Source of the DNA: Cylindrodendrum hubeiense | Lineage: Eukaryota; Ascomycota; Sordariomycetes; Hypocreales; Nectriaceae | Assembly: GCA_014621425.1 (NCBI GenBank) | Contig: JAANBB010000590.1 | Coordinates: 1 to 21,182 of the forward strand | DNA length: 21,182 bases | Direction of reading: 5' to 3' | Shown: piece by piece, positions 1 through 10,680 of the stretch | How positions within the stretch are numbered: position 1 is the first letter of the stretch | Layout of the letters: each line of letters begins with the position of its first letter | Translations under genes and position numbers: made by a program | The notes under the pieces: generated by a model | What the model was told of the DNA's origin: nothing | Seen by the model: the letters and a program-made list of their open reading frames with translations, nothing else | Database searches by the model: none

Positions 1-162
1 CGGGGGTGGGCTCTAAGAGTGGCTATTGGGATGTTTATAATGATTGTTCCTAGAGGTAAGATTATTTTGATTGTGATGGGTTAAATACTAAGGGGTATAA
101 AGAGGAAATGTGATAGAATTCCCATATACTAATAATTATTTTTAAGCTAATGAGAGTGGTGG
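1..162. other. Less mutated left edge, no gene recognised
   Basis: This stretch keeps more G and C than the DNA that follows it (for example the opening CGGGGGTGGGC run). I see no convincing coding frame in it. It may be the inner part of an element whose right end is the GC-rich repeat triplet at 163-220 and whose bulk lies outside the window. Confidence 0.3.
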
Positions 163-220
163 AAAAGTCATGCCCGCGTAAGATCATACCCGCGTAGCAA
201 AAAGTCATGCCCCTCTAGTA
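163..220. mobile_element. Probable transposon terminus with three short sub-repeats
   Basis: Three similar 14-15 bp units lie in direct order: GTCATGCCCGCGTA (167-180), GATCATACCCGCGTA (182-196) and GTCATGCCCCTCTA (204-217). They are separated by short A-rich spacers, and TA follows at the right edge. Sub-repeats inside a terminal inverted repeat are known in some pogo/Fot-type elements, which inspired this call. The patch is GC-rich, and saturated A+T-rich DNA starts directly to its right, so it probably marks the right end of an element extending leftwards out of the window. I found no inverted partner in the window. It may or may not be related to the transposase relic at 621-2158. Confidence 0.35.
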
Positions 221-620
221 ATTGCCTTAAATTAATAAAGAAAAAGAATTCTATTATAAAAAAATAAAATATTAATTTAAAATATTTATTTATTATTATA
301 ATTTATATAAAGATTAAATAATTATTATTATTAATATTTTAAATTTATTTTTATTTTTTATTAATAGGACTTATAAGGTTTAAGTTAAGATTATTATTAA
401 GATATATATTAATAAAATTTAAAATAGGTTTTCTAGTATATATAAAGTCTTATTAAGTTTTAATTATATATATAAATCTAATATATAATATACTAGGTAA
501 TAAATAAATTTATAATATATATAATAAGCAAGTATACTAACCAAGCAAATACACTAAAAATTCACACTATTAAAATAGAATATAACTTAAAATCACTATA
601 AAGCATTTAATCAATTAAAA
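221..620. other. Saturated A+T-rich spacer without gene
   Basis: This is almost pure A/T sequence dominated by TA, AAT and ATT, with no frame, repeat or RNA structure that I can recognise. It lies just after the end of the minus-strand transposase relic and is presumably non-coding or fully decayed DNA. Confidence 0.5.
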
Positions 621-2158
621 CTAATTACTATACTCTTCTTTAAAGGTCTCAATTATAGTTTAGCAGGTCCTTATATTATAACCAGCCTTTCTACAAATTT
701 CACAATACCTTTCCCTCAACATTACTAACCTTACTTGACCACCACTTCTTGACAATTTAGCCACTACCTACACATTAATATCTCTCTAATCTATTTTATC
801 CCTTCCCTTATCTATAGTTATCTTCTCTCCTTTATATAGACGGGTTCTTTTTACTCTGTGTTACTTACTAAGAGTCTTATTTATCTATTAAAGGATCTAG
901 ACCTTAGACTTTAATAGGGCATTCTAATATATTATTATCTTTATTCCCTTTAAAAGTAACTTAAGTGCCTTAAGAATTAATATTAGAGAGCTATTCTAAT
1001 ATCTTCTTATTTATCTTTCAAGATATTTAGACTAAGAGTTAGTCTCAAGTATAGTCTTTAGGATCTTTAAGATCTAAGGGTCAGAGAGATTGGTCTCCTC
1101 CTTAATTAGTATTAGGGTCTGTAATTGTATATTAAGCTTTAATATAATATTTTCTAGGTTTAAGGGAACAAGTCTAATCCCTTAAAAACCTCTCTTAATA
1201 TTATTCCTTATTATAATAACTTTATAGATAGTATAAAAGACTAGGAAGAACTCGATCTTTAAAATATAGATTATAAAGTATCTAATTAATTACTTAATTA
1301 TTTGATTATAGGCTATTTTAAGTGACTTAAAACACCTAATATTAAGAGGCTAAAGTAAGTAAGATAAATAAAGTGATATATATAATATAATAATATGATT
1401 CTCTTTATAATATTTCTTAAAGTTAATAAAATAGTAACTTTTATACCTATTAAGAATTAGAAGATAATAATAACTAGTTAATTAATTCTTTATATATTAA
1501 TTAAAGTGCTTAAGCTATTTAAGACCTATTTTATTATTAGTCTAGTTATTTAGAGTTATTATAATAGCCTAATTATTTAGGAGATTACTTTCCCGGTATT
1601 AGCTAATAAGATAATATTAGCCCATAACTATAATAAATAACTAGATTACCTAACCTTTTATATTAATTACCTGAATAATTATAACCTATTTTTAATTTTC
1701 AGATTATACTGATTTTGGATTTCTATACCTATCTATACCTATAATAATTATTCCACTTATAATAATATCTATTATAAAACTAGTCTTATTAAAGTTATAG
1801 ATATTAGCTAGATTAATACTATATTTTATAATTATATTCTTTACTAACCAGAATTAATTGCAAATAATAATTAAATCTTCATATTTAGCTCTCTAATAGT
1901 TATATTTACAAAAAAAACACATTTTAAGATCTAATTATTATCTGATAAAGTTAAAAGCCTAATACTTACTAACAGGTAACACATTACAGTTAGCAAGTAG
2001 TTAATTAGCTATTTCTTTAATATTATATAATTATAAGGGAAATCCTTATAAATCTAAGTTAAGAATAAACTAGATAATAATCTGTTCTTCTAGATCAGAT
2101 AGTCTCTATAAGTTAGGGATAATATTATATTAAGATTAGATATTATTCTCACTCTTAT
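621..2158 (-). pseudogene. pogo/Fot-type (Tc1/mariner superfamily) DDE transposase, RIP-inactivated
   Basis: Read on the minus strand in one unbroken frame (codon first bases congruent to 2 mod 3), this matches fungal pogo/Fot transposases through about 510 codons. Landmarks in order are: a linker like SDLEEQIII (about 2099), NFNKTSF (about 1796; family NFDxTGF), LILNRYKS (about 1460; family LxLDGHxSH), LLQPLNIRCF (about 1356; family LLQPLDVGCF), GIRLVPLNLENI (about 1182), and a C-terminal zinc knuckle CEICRKAGYNIRTC (about 704). All three catalytic Asp codons now read AAT (Asn), at 1790-1788, 1451-1449 and 1343-1341. The last two are 35 residues apart, as in DD35D enzymes. Many in-frame TAG/TAA codons stand where the family has Gln, Trp or Arg. 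Homology stops near 2158, about where the 780-bp tandem repeat begins, so the N-terminal DNA-binding part is missing or unrecognisable. Confidence 0.9.
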
Positions 2159-2927
2159 TCTCTGACTAATACTTCTTAATAAATCCTATAAATCCTATAT
2201 AAATACCTCACTATACTAGTAAAGATAGGGATATAGATTTATTAAAAAATAATAATTTAAAGGATTTATTAATATTAAGGAGATAAAAAGAAGAAAAAAT
2301 ATATAATTATAAATACTAGACTTTATAATATAATTATAAAATATTTTAGATATTAATAGTAGATATTAAAGGTATATATATTAGGTTTATTATTTAGTAA
2401 GTATTAGGAGTTATTCTAGCTAATAGGGTTATAATTAGCTTAGAACTAGAATTAGAGATAATAACTATTAGAAAAAAAGCAAAAAAATATTAATATTTAT
2501 TTAGTATTATCTATTCCCTAGGTATTTAAGTTAAGTTAATATCCAGACTAGTAGAGAGAAAAAGAGTATTATTATACTCTAGCTTTTTATTCCCTATAAT
2601 AGAGAATAATATAATTTTAAATATTACTAATTAAACTTGATCTTTTTATTAATTATAAGTGATTAAAATTACCTTATTTTTCTATATATATATTTTATTT
2701 ATATTATAGAACTATTTATCTATATCCTAGAATTTCCTATTATTATTTATAAGGTTTATAAGATTATATATATTACTAATAAAATTTAAAGCTATATCTA
2801 GAGAAAATATAAAATAATCCTAGAAGAGAAGGTTAATATAATTATTATAATAATAGATATTATCCTAGAAATTATTTATAGCTAGGCCAGATTAGATAAC
2901 TTTCTATTCCTATTACTAATAACTAAT
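2148..2927. repeat. 780-bp tandem duplication, copy 1
   Basis: This unit starts CTCACTCTTATTCTCTGAC and is repeated directly downstream with an offset of 780-781 bp. It contains the 5' flank and the first recognisable codons of the TLH-2 gene. Its left edge coincides with the loss of transposase homology. The two copies differ by scattered transitions and about one single-base indel, so the duplication preceded at least part of the RIP. Confidence 0.9.
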
Positions 2928-3708
2928 CTCACTCTTATTCTCTGACTAATACTTCTTAATAAATCCTACAAATCCTATATAAATACCTTACTATATTAAT
3001 AAAGATAGGGATATAGATTTATTAAAAAATAATAATTTAAAGAATTTATTGATATTAAGAAAGTAAAAAGAAGAAAAAAATATATAGTTATAAGTACTAG
3101 ACTTTATAGTATAACTATAAAATATTTCAAATATTAATAGTAAATATTAAAGGTATATATATTAGGTTTATTATTTAATAGGTATTAGGAGTTATTCTAG
3201 CTAATAGGGTTATAATTAGCTCAGAACCAGGATTAAAGATAATAGCTATTAGAAGAAAAGTAAAAGAATATTAATAATTACCTAATATTACCTATTCCCT
3301 AGGTATTTAAGTTAAGTTAATATCTAGACTAGTAAAGAGAAAAAGAGTATTATTATATTCTAGCTTTTTATTTCTTATAATAGAGAATAATATAACTTTA
3401 AATACTATTAATTGAACTTGACCTTTTTTTTAATTATAAGTGATTAAAATTACTTTATTTTTCTATGTGTATATCTTATTTATATTATAGAACTATTTAT
3501 CTATATCCTAGAATTTTCTATTATTATTTATAAGGTTTATAAGGTTATATATATTACTAATAAGATTTGAAGTTATATTTAGAGGAAATATAAAGTAATC
3601 CTAGAAGAAAAGGTTAATATAATTATTATAATAATAGATACTATCCTAGGAATTATTTACAGTTAGGCCAGATTAGGTAACTTTCTATTCCTACTACTAA
3701 TAACTAAT
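2928..3708. repeat. 780-bp tandem duplication, copy 2
   Basis: This is the second unit of the tandem duplication, ending with the same TAACTAATCT as copy 1. The TLH-2 reading frame begins in this copy and continues rightwards. Copy 1 carries the same coding segment in another frame because of the one-base length difference, and it is cut off where copy 2 starts. Confidence 0.9.
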
Positions 3709-4966
3709 CTAATTCTATATATTAAGTCCTTAAAAATAAATAGATTATAGTATTATATTTGTGATTATAATATCAGAACTAAATATAATATCCAGTATTA
3801 CTATTATTATAAATATATATAGGAAAATAATTAGGAGAAGGGTAATAATATTAAAGAGAAATTAAAAGAATCACATATAATTCTATAGAGAGAGGGTATA
3901 TATTACTAATAATTTTTCAAGAATTATAAAGCTAGTTAGTGGTTTAAGGTAGGAAGGGTTATTAAACCACTAATTAGATAATATTAAGTGCTTAGACTAA
4001 TAGAGAGTGTAATAGAATAGTTAATAAGAATATACCAAGGACAGGTTAATAGATTTAATATTATAGAAGAGGAGAAGATTAAAATAACAGATAAAAAGAA
4101 AGAACTAAATGTATAGGTAGAGAGAACAGGATAGGATAATTACCTATAGTGATTTAAAGTGAAAAAGAAACTACTACTATTTATAGCCCTTATTAAAGAT
4201 AATAAATTAATATTACAGATTATATATAAGGTATTTAAATAAGTAACTAACTGAGTACAAGCTATATCTATATAGAGAATAGTTAGGTTAGTTGTATTAT
4301 ACCAGATCAAATAGAAGGATATCTATATTAAGCTAGGCAAGCTATTTGATAATTAATTAGAAGACAAATTATAAGTATAGTATAAAGGATACTAGAGGAT
4401 ATTAGTATATATTTAATAGTAAATAGAGAGTTAAGAGGAGGATAAAAGGCTATTATATAGACTAATAATATAATAAGATAATATATTAGATAACTTTAAA
4501 AGTATTATTAAGGAGATTATAGTGGGGTTAATATAATAGAAGGGACTAGATAATAAAAAGATAGAATAGCTATACTTAGATATACTTATTAATATATTTA
4601 ATTATCAGTTTAAATAGAGCTATTATAATAATATATTATTAAGTGAGCTAGTTATTATAAATATTAATAGTAAGGGTAAATAGATTAAGCTAGCTAAGTA
4701 CACTCCCAAATACTTAAATATAATTAAAATAATATAGATATTAGTTTTATATTAATTATATCTAGAATACAAGAATAAAGTAATAGAGAAAATAAAAATA
4801 ATAAAAGAAAAATAAGTATATAAAGAGATAGAAGGTATATATCAAATTATATAGAGAAAGTTATACCACTTTATAATATATATATCAGAAAGGGATAATT
4901 TAAAGCTAATACTAATAGATTGAATATATAATATATAAATATATAGAATAAAAATCTAGTATAGAA

Positions 4967-4979
4967 TGGCCGCGGACAG
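4967..4979. other. Isolated GC patch inside saturated A+T DNA
   Basis: The string GGCCGCGGACA interrupts kilobases of A/T sequence and keeps two CpG sites and a SacII-type CCGCGG. In the TLH-2 frame it would encode Met-Ala-Ala-Asp-Ser. It may be a chance survivor of RIP or a sequencing or assembly artefact. Confidence 0.4.
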
Positions 4980-5284
4980 TATTATTAACTAGTAAGATAA
5001 TATAATTATATATTACTCTATTTATATTATAATAAGCTAATTATTAGAGATAATATATATACTCATATAGGAAGCTAGGTTAATATTATACGAATTAATA
5101 ATAGTTAGGGATAATTATATAGAGGTATTACCTAAGATTAAGTAATTAAAAATAGAGGATAATTATAGTAAAACTTATATTAGCTATTTATTTTTATAGG
5201 ATGAGTATAATAATTAAATTACTTATAGAAAGGATTAGGTATTAAAATAAATACTAAAATCAAAGAAATAATAGAAGGAGTGGG

Positions 5285-5350
5285 TTTTAGGTAGAGTAGG
5301 TAGAGTAAATAGAGTAAATAGAGTAGATAGAGNANGTANAGTANNTANAN
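5285..5350. repeat. 9-bp minisatellite (AGAGTARRT type)
   Basis: A run of units such as AGAGTAGGT, AGAGTAAAT and AGAGTAGAT leads into the N-rich interval. In the TLH-2 frame it would encode a Gly/Asn-Arg-Val repeat. Slippage in such a repeat may explain the ambiguous bases that follow. Confidence 0.6.
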
Positions 5351-5790
5351 NAGNTAATATATACNTATATAANATNAAAATAATATAGGCTTATAGGTAN
5401 AAGNTAGANNAATTATAAGAAATANTTTANATANTAATAATAATANTTAATNANTTNCTAGTANATATTATAAAGATAATATAAATCCGGATATATAATA
5501 TAATATATANAGACTTATATAATATATATATATANAGNTCTATANTATTTTNTATTATATTATATTATAAGGNNTTCCAGANAATAGGATAGNTTAAGNT
5601 AATTTATTAGTACTTATTANNGNAAGTAAGGNAANTATTAGTATAGTATATATAATTTATACTAGACTTTTANTAATAAATATAGGNTATTATAAAAGGG
5701 ATAGATTAGTNTAGTNTNTTTTTATAAGNTAATAAGATTATAANTTANCTAGAATANGAGGGGGAAAGTGNGTAGAGGGAATTANANGAA
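5333..5790. other. Interval peppered with ambiguous bases (N)
   Basis: Single Ns are scattered at short intervals through this stretch and occur nowhere else in the window. It lies inside TLH-2, between its N-terminal half and the recombinase-like segment, about where the recombinase motif-I arginine would fall. Scattered Ns in a repeat family suggest a consensus of several non-identical reads or copies. Confidence 0.9.
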
Positions 5791-8609
5791 TAANAANTAN
5801 AAGATAAGAGATTATAGAGGGAAGTTTAGTAATAGTAATAATAAGTAAAAGAGAGAGAGGAATAATAAGGTATAGTTATAATCAGATAGGTAAAGTGATA
5901 ATAAATTAGGAACTAATCACTAGGTTAAGGTATTATATAGGAAGAGGAGGGAGGGGAGGAGGAAGGGAAGGAGGGAGAGGAGGAGAAAGGGAAGGAAAAA
6001 GGGATTAATAATAATACTAAACCTGATTACTAATTTAGAGAGAAGGATTTATAGAAGATATAGGATATAATCTAAGAATAGAAGTAAATATCAGATTAAA
6101 TATAATAGATTATATAAAAGTATAGCTAATAGTTAGTAAAGTACCCTATTAATATTATTACTTAAAGAAATATTTCTATTATAATTAGAAACTAATATTT
6201 AAGCTTATTAATAAAATAGGATACTAAAGATAAGGGTAATAGCTATAAGGATAAGAATAGGATTAATAATAATATAATAGATTTACAAGTAAGATATATA
6301 ATATATATAACTAAAATAATATATACTTAAGAATTATAATAAGGGTTATTTAAGATAATTATAAGATAGGAAAAATATTATTTTATTAATTACTAATAAT
6401 ATTAATTTTTCAGATTTAGAGTGAAAGACTAATAGAATATAAAAACCAGTATTACCAGATTTAAGAGAAGAAAAGAGTTATATAAGGATATATATAAGGA
6501 GATATATTTTTAGTAATTTAAATAACTATAATAGGTAAATATACTCAGATAGCTAAAATAGATAGTAAGACCTAATATTAAGTTCTAGGAGAATTAAGAG
6601 AAGATAATCCAGACTATTATCTAGGATAAAGAGTTAATTATATAGGTATTAAATATAAATAAAGATAAGAGCTTATTATTTATATTACCTGTATTTTATT
6701 TATAGAATAATGTGATTATTATTATTATATTACTAATCATATTATATAATAATATAAATAATTAATATATAGTATATAGAATTATATCACAGAATTAATA
6801 AGATAAATAAAATAACCTATTAAATATAAGTATTATTTTTATAATACTAAAGTTAACTATTATAAAAGAATTCTATAACTTTATTAACTATATATTCACC
6901 TAATAGGAATTAGATTAGGTTATAATTAATAAATATTATTCTATACTAGATAGTATATTATAATTCTAATTAAAATTATTTAAGCTAGATAATATAATCA
7001 GTTAATAGGATATATAAATAATTTACTTAATAATAATATTAACTATAGATAACTAGCTTGAGTTTTTCTAGTATATAAAGCTATTAATAACTAGAATACT
7101 ACTATTTAGGGAACAGATAATAAGAATAAATATCTAGTATTATATTATTATAGTAAATAGTGATTAGGATAAAGATAGAATAGCTAGAAGGGGTAACTAG
7201 GTAAGAATAAAATAAAAGAGAAAAGGATTTAATAGGAAAGAGAATTAGAAGAAAGAGAATTAGCTTATATATAATTTAGTCTGTAAATAAATAGAGAGAG
7301 GATTAAATAAAAAGATAATTATATATATTAAGTTAATTAAGTGAATAAAGAGATTAAGAACTATATTAGAATATTTAATATATTAGAATAAAGTAAATAA
7401 TAATAAGGATAAAACTTAATATATAGATATATAAGTAATAGGTAATAGAGATAATAATAGGTTAATAATAATAATTAATATATTAGGACTAAAGATTAAT
7501 ATACTAGATATATAGTTTGTAATATATATAGATATACTATAATAGCTATATAACTTTATATAGGAAAGTAAGTAAATAGGATAAGATAGAAAGCTAAGTG
7601 AATCTATAATAATTTATAATAAATAAATAGGTTTAGGCTTAAAGGGTAGTAAATAAGAGATAGTTAAGGTAAAAAGATCAGAGATATAAGATTAGGATAA
7701 AATAGTATTAGAGTTTATAGGGAGCTAGGATTATTATAGAATAATATTAAACTAGATTATAAATAGGTATATAGATTAATAGGAATATAAAGAGGGAGAA
7801 GAGCAATATAATATTTATTAAAGGTAAATAGATAGTATATAGGAAGAAGAAGAAGGAAAAGTGGTAGCTAAGATAATAAGTAAAGAAGAGAGAGTAATAG
7901 GATTTAGTAAGAGATTGTTATAGTTAGGAAATAATATAATAGAGGATAATAAGATAATTATAGATATTATTAAAGAAAAGTTTATATAAGCAGGCCAAAT
8001 AAGGATATTTATATAATAATAAATAGGGGAGAAAGTAATAAAGGAAGTAAAGGAGGTAAATAAATTCTAGAAATAGCTTAAGAAATAGGCTAACTATTAT
8101 ATTATATATTAAATAGTTATAGACTTAAATAATAATAATAAAAAGGTATATTATATATTAGAATAATATTTAAATTAAGATATAAATAAATAGTATTAGG
8201 TTAAGGAAACTATTATAATAATATGAAAAGAGTTATTTATAAAGAGGAGAATATAGAGCTTTTTAGGATACTTTAATTATAGAATACCCTAATAGATTTA
8301 CAATTAATAGGAGGTATATAATATAAATAGAGAGTAGTTTATATAAGTATATAAGATAGAATACTAATATTCAGGGTTATTAATAGAATTATATACTAGG
8401 ATATTTATATAGGACTAACTAAGAGTAGATAATATAATAGGAGAGATAATAAAGGTAGATAGATTTAGTATAAATAATAAATAAACTGATTAGATATATT
8501 AGTAATTAGAAGGAAAAGTAAAATAGGAAGAGTTAGATATAAGCTAGTTTTACTAGGTAATATACTAATTATATTAAGAAAGAGAAGAAATTAGATAGAA
8601 ATAAGTAGT

Positions 8610-9005
8610 AAAAAAGAAGAGAAATAAGAGAATTTAAAAGGCTAGGAATTAAAAAAGAAAGAGAATAAGAGAAAAAGGGAGAAAGGGAGTAAGAGAGAGA
8701 GGGAGAAAGAAAAAAGAAATAAGAGAATATAGAAAACTAGGGATTAGGAATATAATAGTAAAAAAGAAAAAAAATAAGAGAATATAAAAGGCTAGAGATT
8801 AGGAGTATAATAGTGAAAAAGAAAAGAAATAAGAGAATATAAAAGGCTAGGGATTAAAAAAGAAGGAGAATAAGAGGGAAAGAGAAAAAGAGAGTAAGAA
8901 AGAGAGGGAGAAAGAAAAAAGAAATAAGAGAATATAGAAGGCTAGAGGTTAGGAGTATAATAATAAAAAAGAGAAGAAATAAGAGAATATAAAAGGCTAG
9001 GAATT
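8610..9005. repeat. Purine-rich tandem array with 55-bp and 100-bp units
   Basis: The core AAGAGAATATAAAAGGCTAG appears six times, near 8622, 8720, 8775, 8830, 8925 and 8980. The spacing alternates between about 55 bp (units carrying TTAGGAGTATAATAGT) and about 100 bp (units carrying runs of GAGAATAAGAG). The array starts where the TLH-2 frame fades and may include its 3' flank. Confidence 0.75.
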
Positions 9006-9279
9006 AAAAAGAACTTAACTATTTATTATTAAAATTATACTATTATATATAGCTATATTATTAAGGATTAGAAGAGAGGGAGAGAATAGACTAGAAAGAA
9101 TAATAAAAAAAGAGAAAATAAGAAAATAAGAAAAAAATAGAAGAAAGAACTACTAGGAGAAGTAAAAGAAAAAGATAAATATAGAAGATAATAATTATAA
9201 TTACAGTTTAGGGAATAGAGTAAAGTAATAATAATTATCAGTATAGTTCTAAGGAAGTTAATTTAATATAAGTATTAAA

Positions 9280-9585
9280 TAAGATAACCTAATAATAATA
9301 CTAGGTAAAATAAACTAATAGTAATATTAAATAAGATAAATTAATAGTAATATTAAATAAGATAACTTAATAATAATATTAAGTAAGATAAATTAATAAT
9401 AATATTAAGTAAGATAACCTAATAGCAATATTAAATAAGATAACCTAATAATAATACTAAATAAGATAATAATATTAAATAAGATAACTTAATAATAATA
9501 TTAAATAAGATAAACTAATAGTAGTATCAAGTAAGATAAACTAATAACTATACTAAATAAGATAACTTAATAATAATATTAAATA
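9280..9585. repeat. 26-bp minisatellite, internal copy (about 12 units)
   Basis: The unit reads roughly TAAGATAACTTAATAATA followed by ATATTAAA, and one unit is shortened near 9470. It is the RIP-altered counterpart of the distal 26-bp array at 20111-20292. The internal array has about five more units, so it has also changed in length. Confidence 0.85.
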
Positions 9586-9728
9586 AAGATATAGAATAAG
9601 CTAATAATAATAATAAGTATTATAAGAAGTATATTAAGATAATAATATATAATTTAACTAGGTGAGGGGGAAATAGAAAGTACTCCTAAACTTATATTTT
9701 TAATACCCATAGAGGAAGAGATTTAGGA

Positions 9729-9785
9729 TTTAAGATCTGTGGATTATTATTATTATAGATAATACTTAAATCCGTAAATATTAAG
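9729..9785. repeat. Imperfect inverted repeat, internal copy
   Basis: The arms TTTAAGATCTGTGGA (9729-9743) and TCCGTAAATATTAAG (9771-9785) are inverted complements apart from a few mismatches, most of them transitions. The loop is 27 nt. It is the counterpart of the distal palindrome at 20491-20547. Confidence 0.6.
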
Positions 9786-10329
9786 AGTAACTAGAATAAA
9801 AGGGAAGTATATTATTATATAGTATAGAGTAGGGTATAGGAAGGGAAAGGGATTAGAGAAGAGAATTAAGATTAGCAGATTACTATTTATATTATTATAA
9901 TTAGTATTATATATATTCACAGATAGTAAAGGCCCCCGCTATTATAATAGAAAGTAATAGGGTATATATATAGTTAAAATAGAGAAGAAATAAAATAGTT
10001 TAGAAAGCTAGGAATTGAGAAGGATTAAATTAATAACTATTAGAATTATATTATTATTACTTATATTACTATATAAAAGAAGAGAGAATAAGAATATAAA
10101 GAAGATATATAGAAAGAAAAGTAAGGGATAAGAAAAGGAAAAAGATATAAAAAGAATAGGGATAGAAAAGAAAGAGTAGAAAAGGAAAAATAAAAGAAGG
10201 AGAATATAAGTTAAAAAATAGAAAGGAATAGAAAAGGGTAAATAAATTAGAGTAGAAAAAGATATAGAATAAAAAGAGAATAAAAGAAGAAAGATAATAA
10301 GAATAGGAAATAGAAAAGAATAGAAAATA

Positions 10330-10494
10330 GTAGAAAAAGAAAGAGAGTAAAAAAAAAAAGGGAATAGAAAAGGGAAGAGAGCAGAAAAAGAAAGAGAATA
10401 GAAAAAGGAAGAGAGTAGAAAAAGGGAAGGGAGTAGAAAAGGGAAGAGAGTAAAAAAAGGAAGAGAGTAAAAAAAGAAAGGGAATAGAAAAAGG
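10330..10494. repeat. Purine-only minisatellite of about 18-20 bp
   Basis: Units of the form GAGAGTAGAAAAAGGGAA recur with small length changes. The + strand is nearly pure A/G with only occasional T. No coding content is visible. Confidence 0.75.
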
Positions 10495-10599
10495 TAAATT
10501 AAAGAATAACTATATTTTAAAGTATAAATATAATAAGAGATAGGAATATAAAAAGATAGATAGTATATATATAAATAATAAAGAAAAAGAGAAGAGAAA

Positions 10600-10680
10600 A
10601 GAAGTATTTATAAGAGTTAGGGGGAGTGTTTATTATAAGGGTTAGGGAGAGTGTTTACTATAAGAGTTAAGGGAGTTTAT
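10600..10680. repeat. Short array of GGGTTAGGG-containing repeat
   Basis: About three units of AGAGTTAGGGGGAGTGTTTA followed by TTATAAGG belong to the same family as the larger array at 11472-11712. Each unit contains a telomere-like GTTAGGG core in the same orientation as the chromosome end. Confidence 0.65.

Larger units (their letters stand above)
3430..8610 (+). pseudogene. TLH-2: telomere-linked RecQ-like helicase relic (zinc finger + recombinase-like + RecQ)
   Basis: One frame (codon first bases congruent to 1 mod 3) can be followed for about 1,700 codons. It is broken only by TAG/TAA, apparently from CAG, CAA or TGG, and by rare TGA. In order: a DUF3505/OrsF-like finger near 3739-3800 (YICDYNIRTKYNIQ, with later Cys/His mostly Tyr); a central segment with ITxRNISII near 6157-6183 (x is a TAA where a Trp is expected) and DLQVRYIIYITKIIY at 6280-6324; RecQ motif I as NKDKS (6658-6672; family GxGKS); motif II as NKYYS (6928-6942; family DExHS); and a Cys-rich C terminus in which Cys and His have become Tyr (about 8040-8500). 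Key Gly, Asp and Glu codons became Asn and Lys, the expected G-to-A products. The protein is dead. The 5' end is uncertain, and about 5333-5790 is peppered with N. Confidence 0.85.

Noticed and set aside
621..2158. Retrotransposon or reverse transcriptase relic in the left part
   Set aside because: The minus-strand motifs fit a DD35D pogo/Fot transposase with a C-terminal zinc knuckle; no reverse transcriptase or integrase motifs or LTRs were seen.
9280..9585. Possible CRISPR array (regular short repeats)
   Set aside because: The units are contiguous with no unique spacers, and the context is a eukaryotic chromosome end. It is a minisatellite.
10330..10494. Origin of replication or centromere in the purine-rich tract
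   Set aside because: There is no specific evidence beyond composition, and the tract is a simple tandem repeat belonging to the TAS block.
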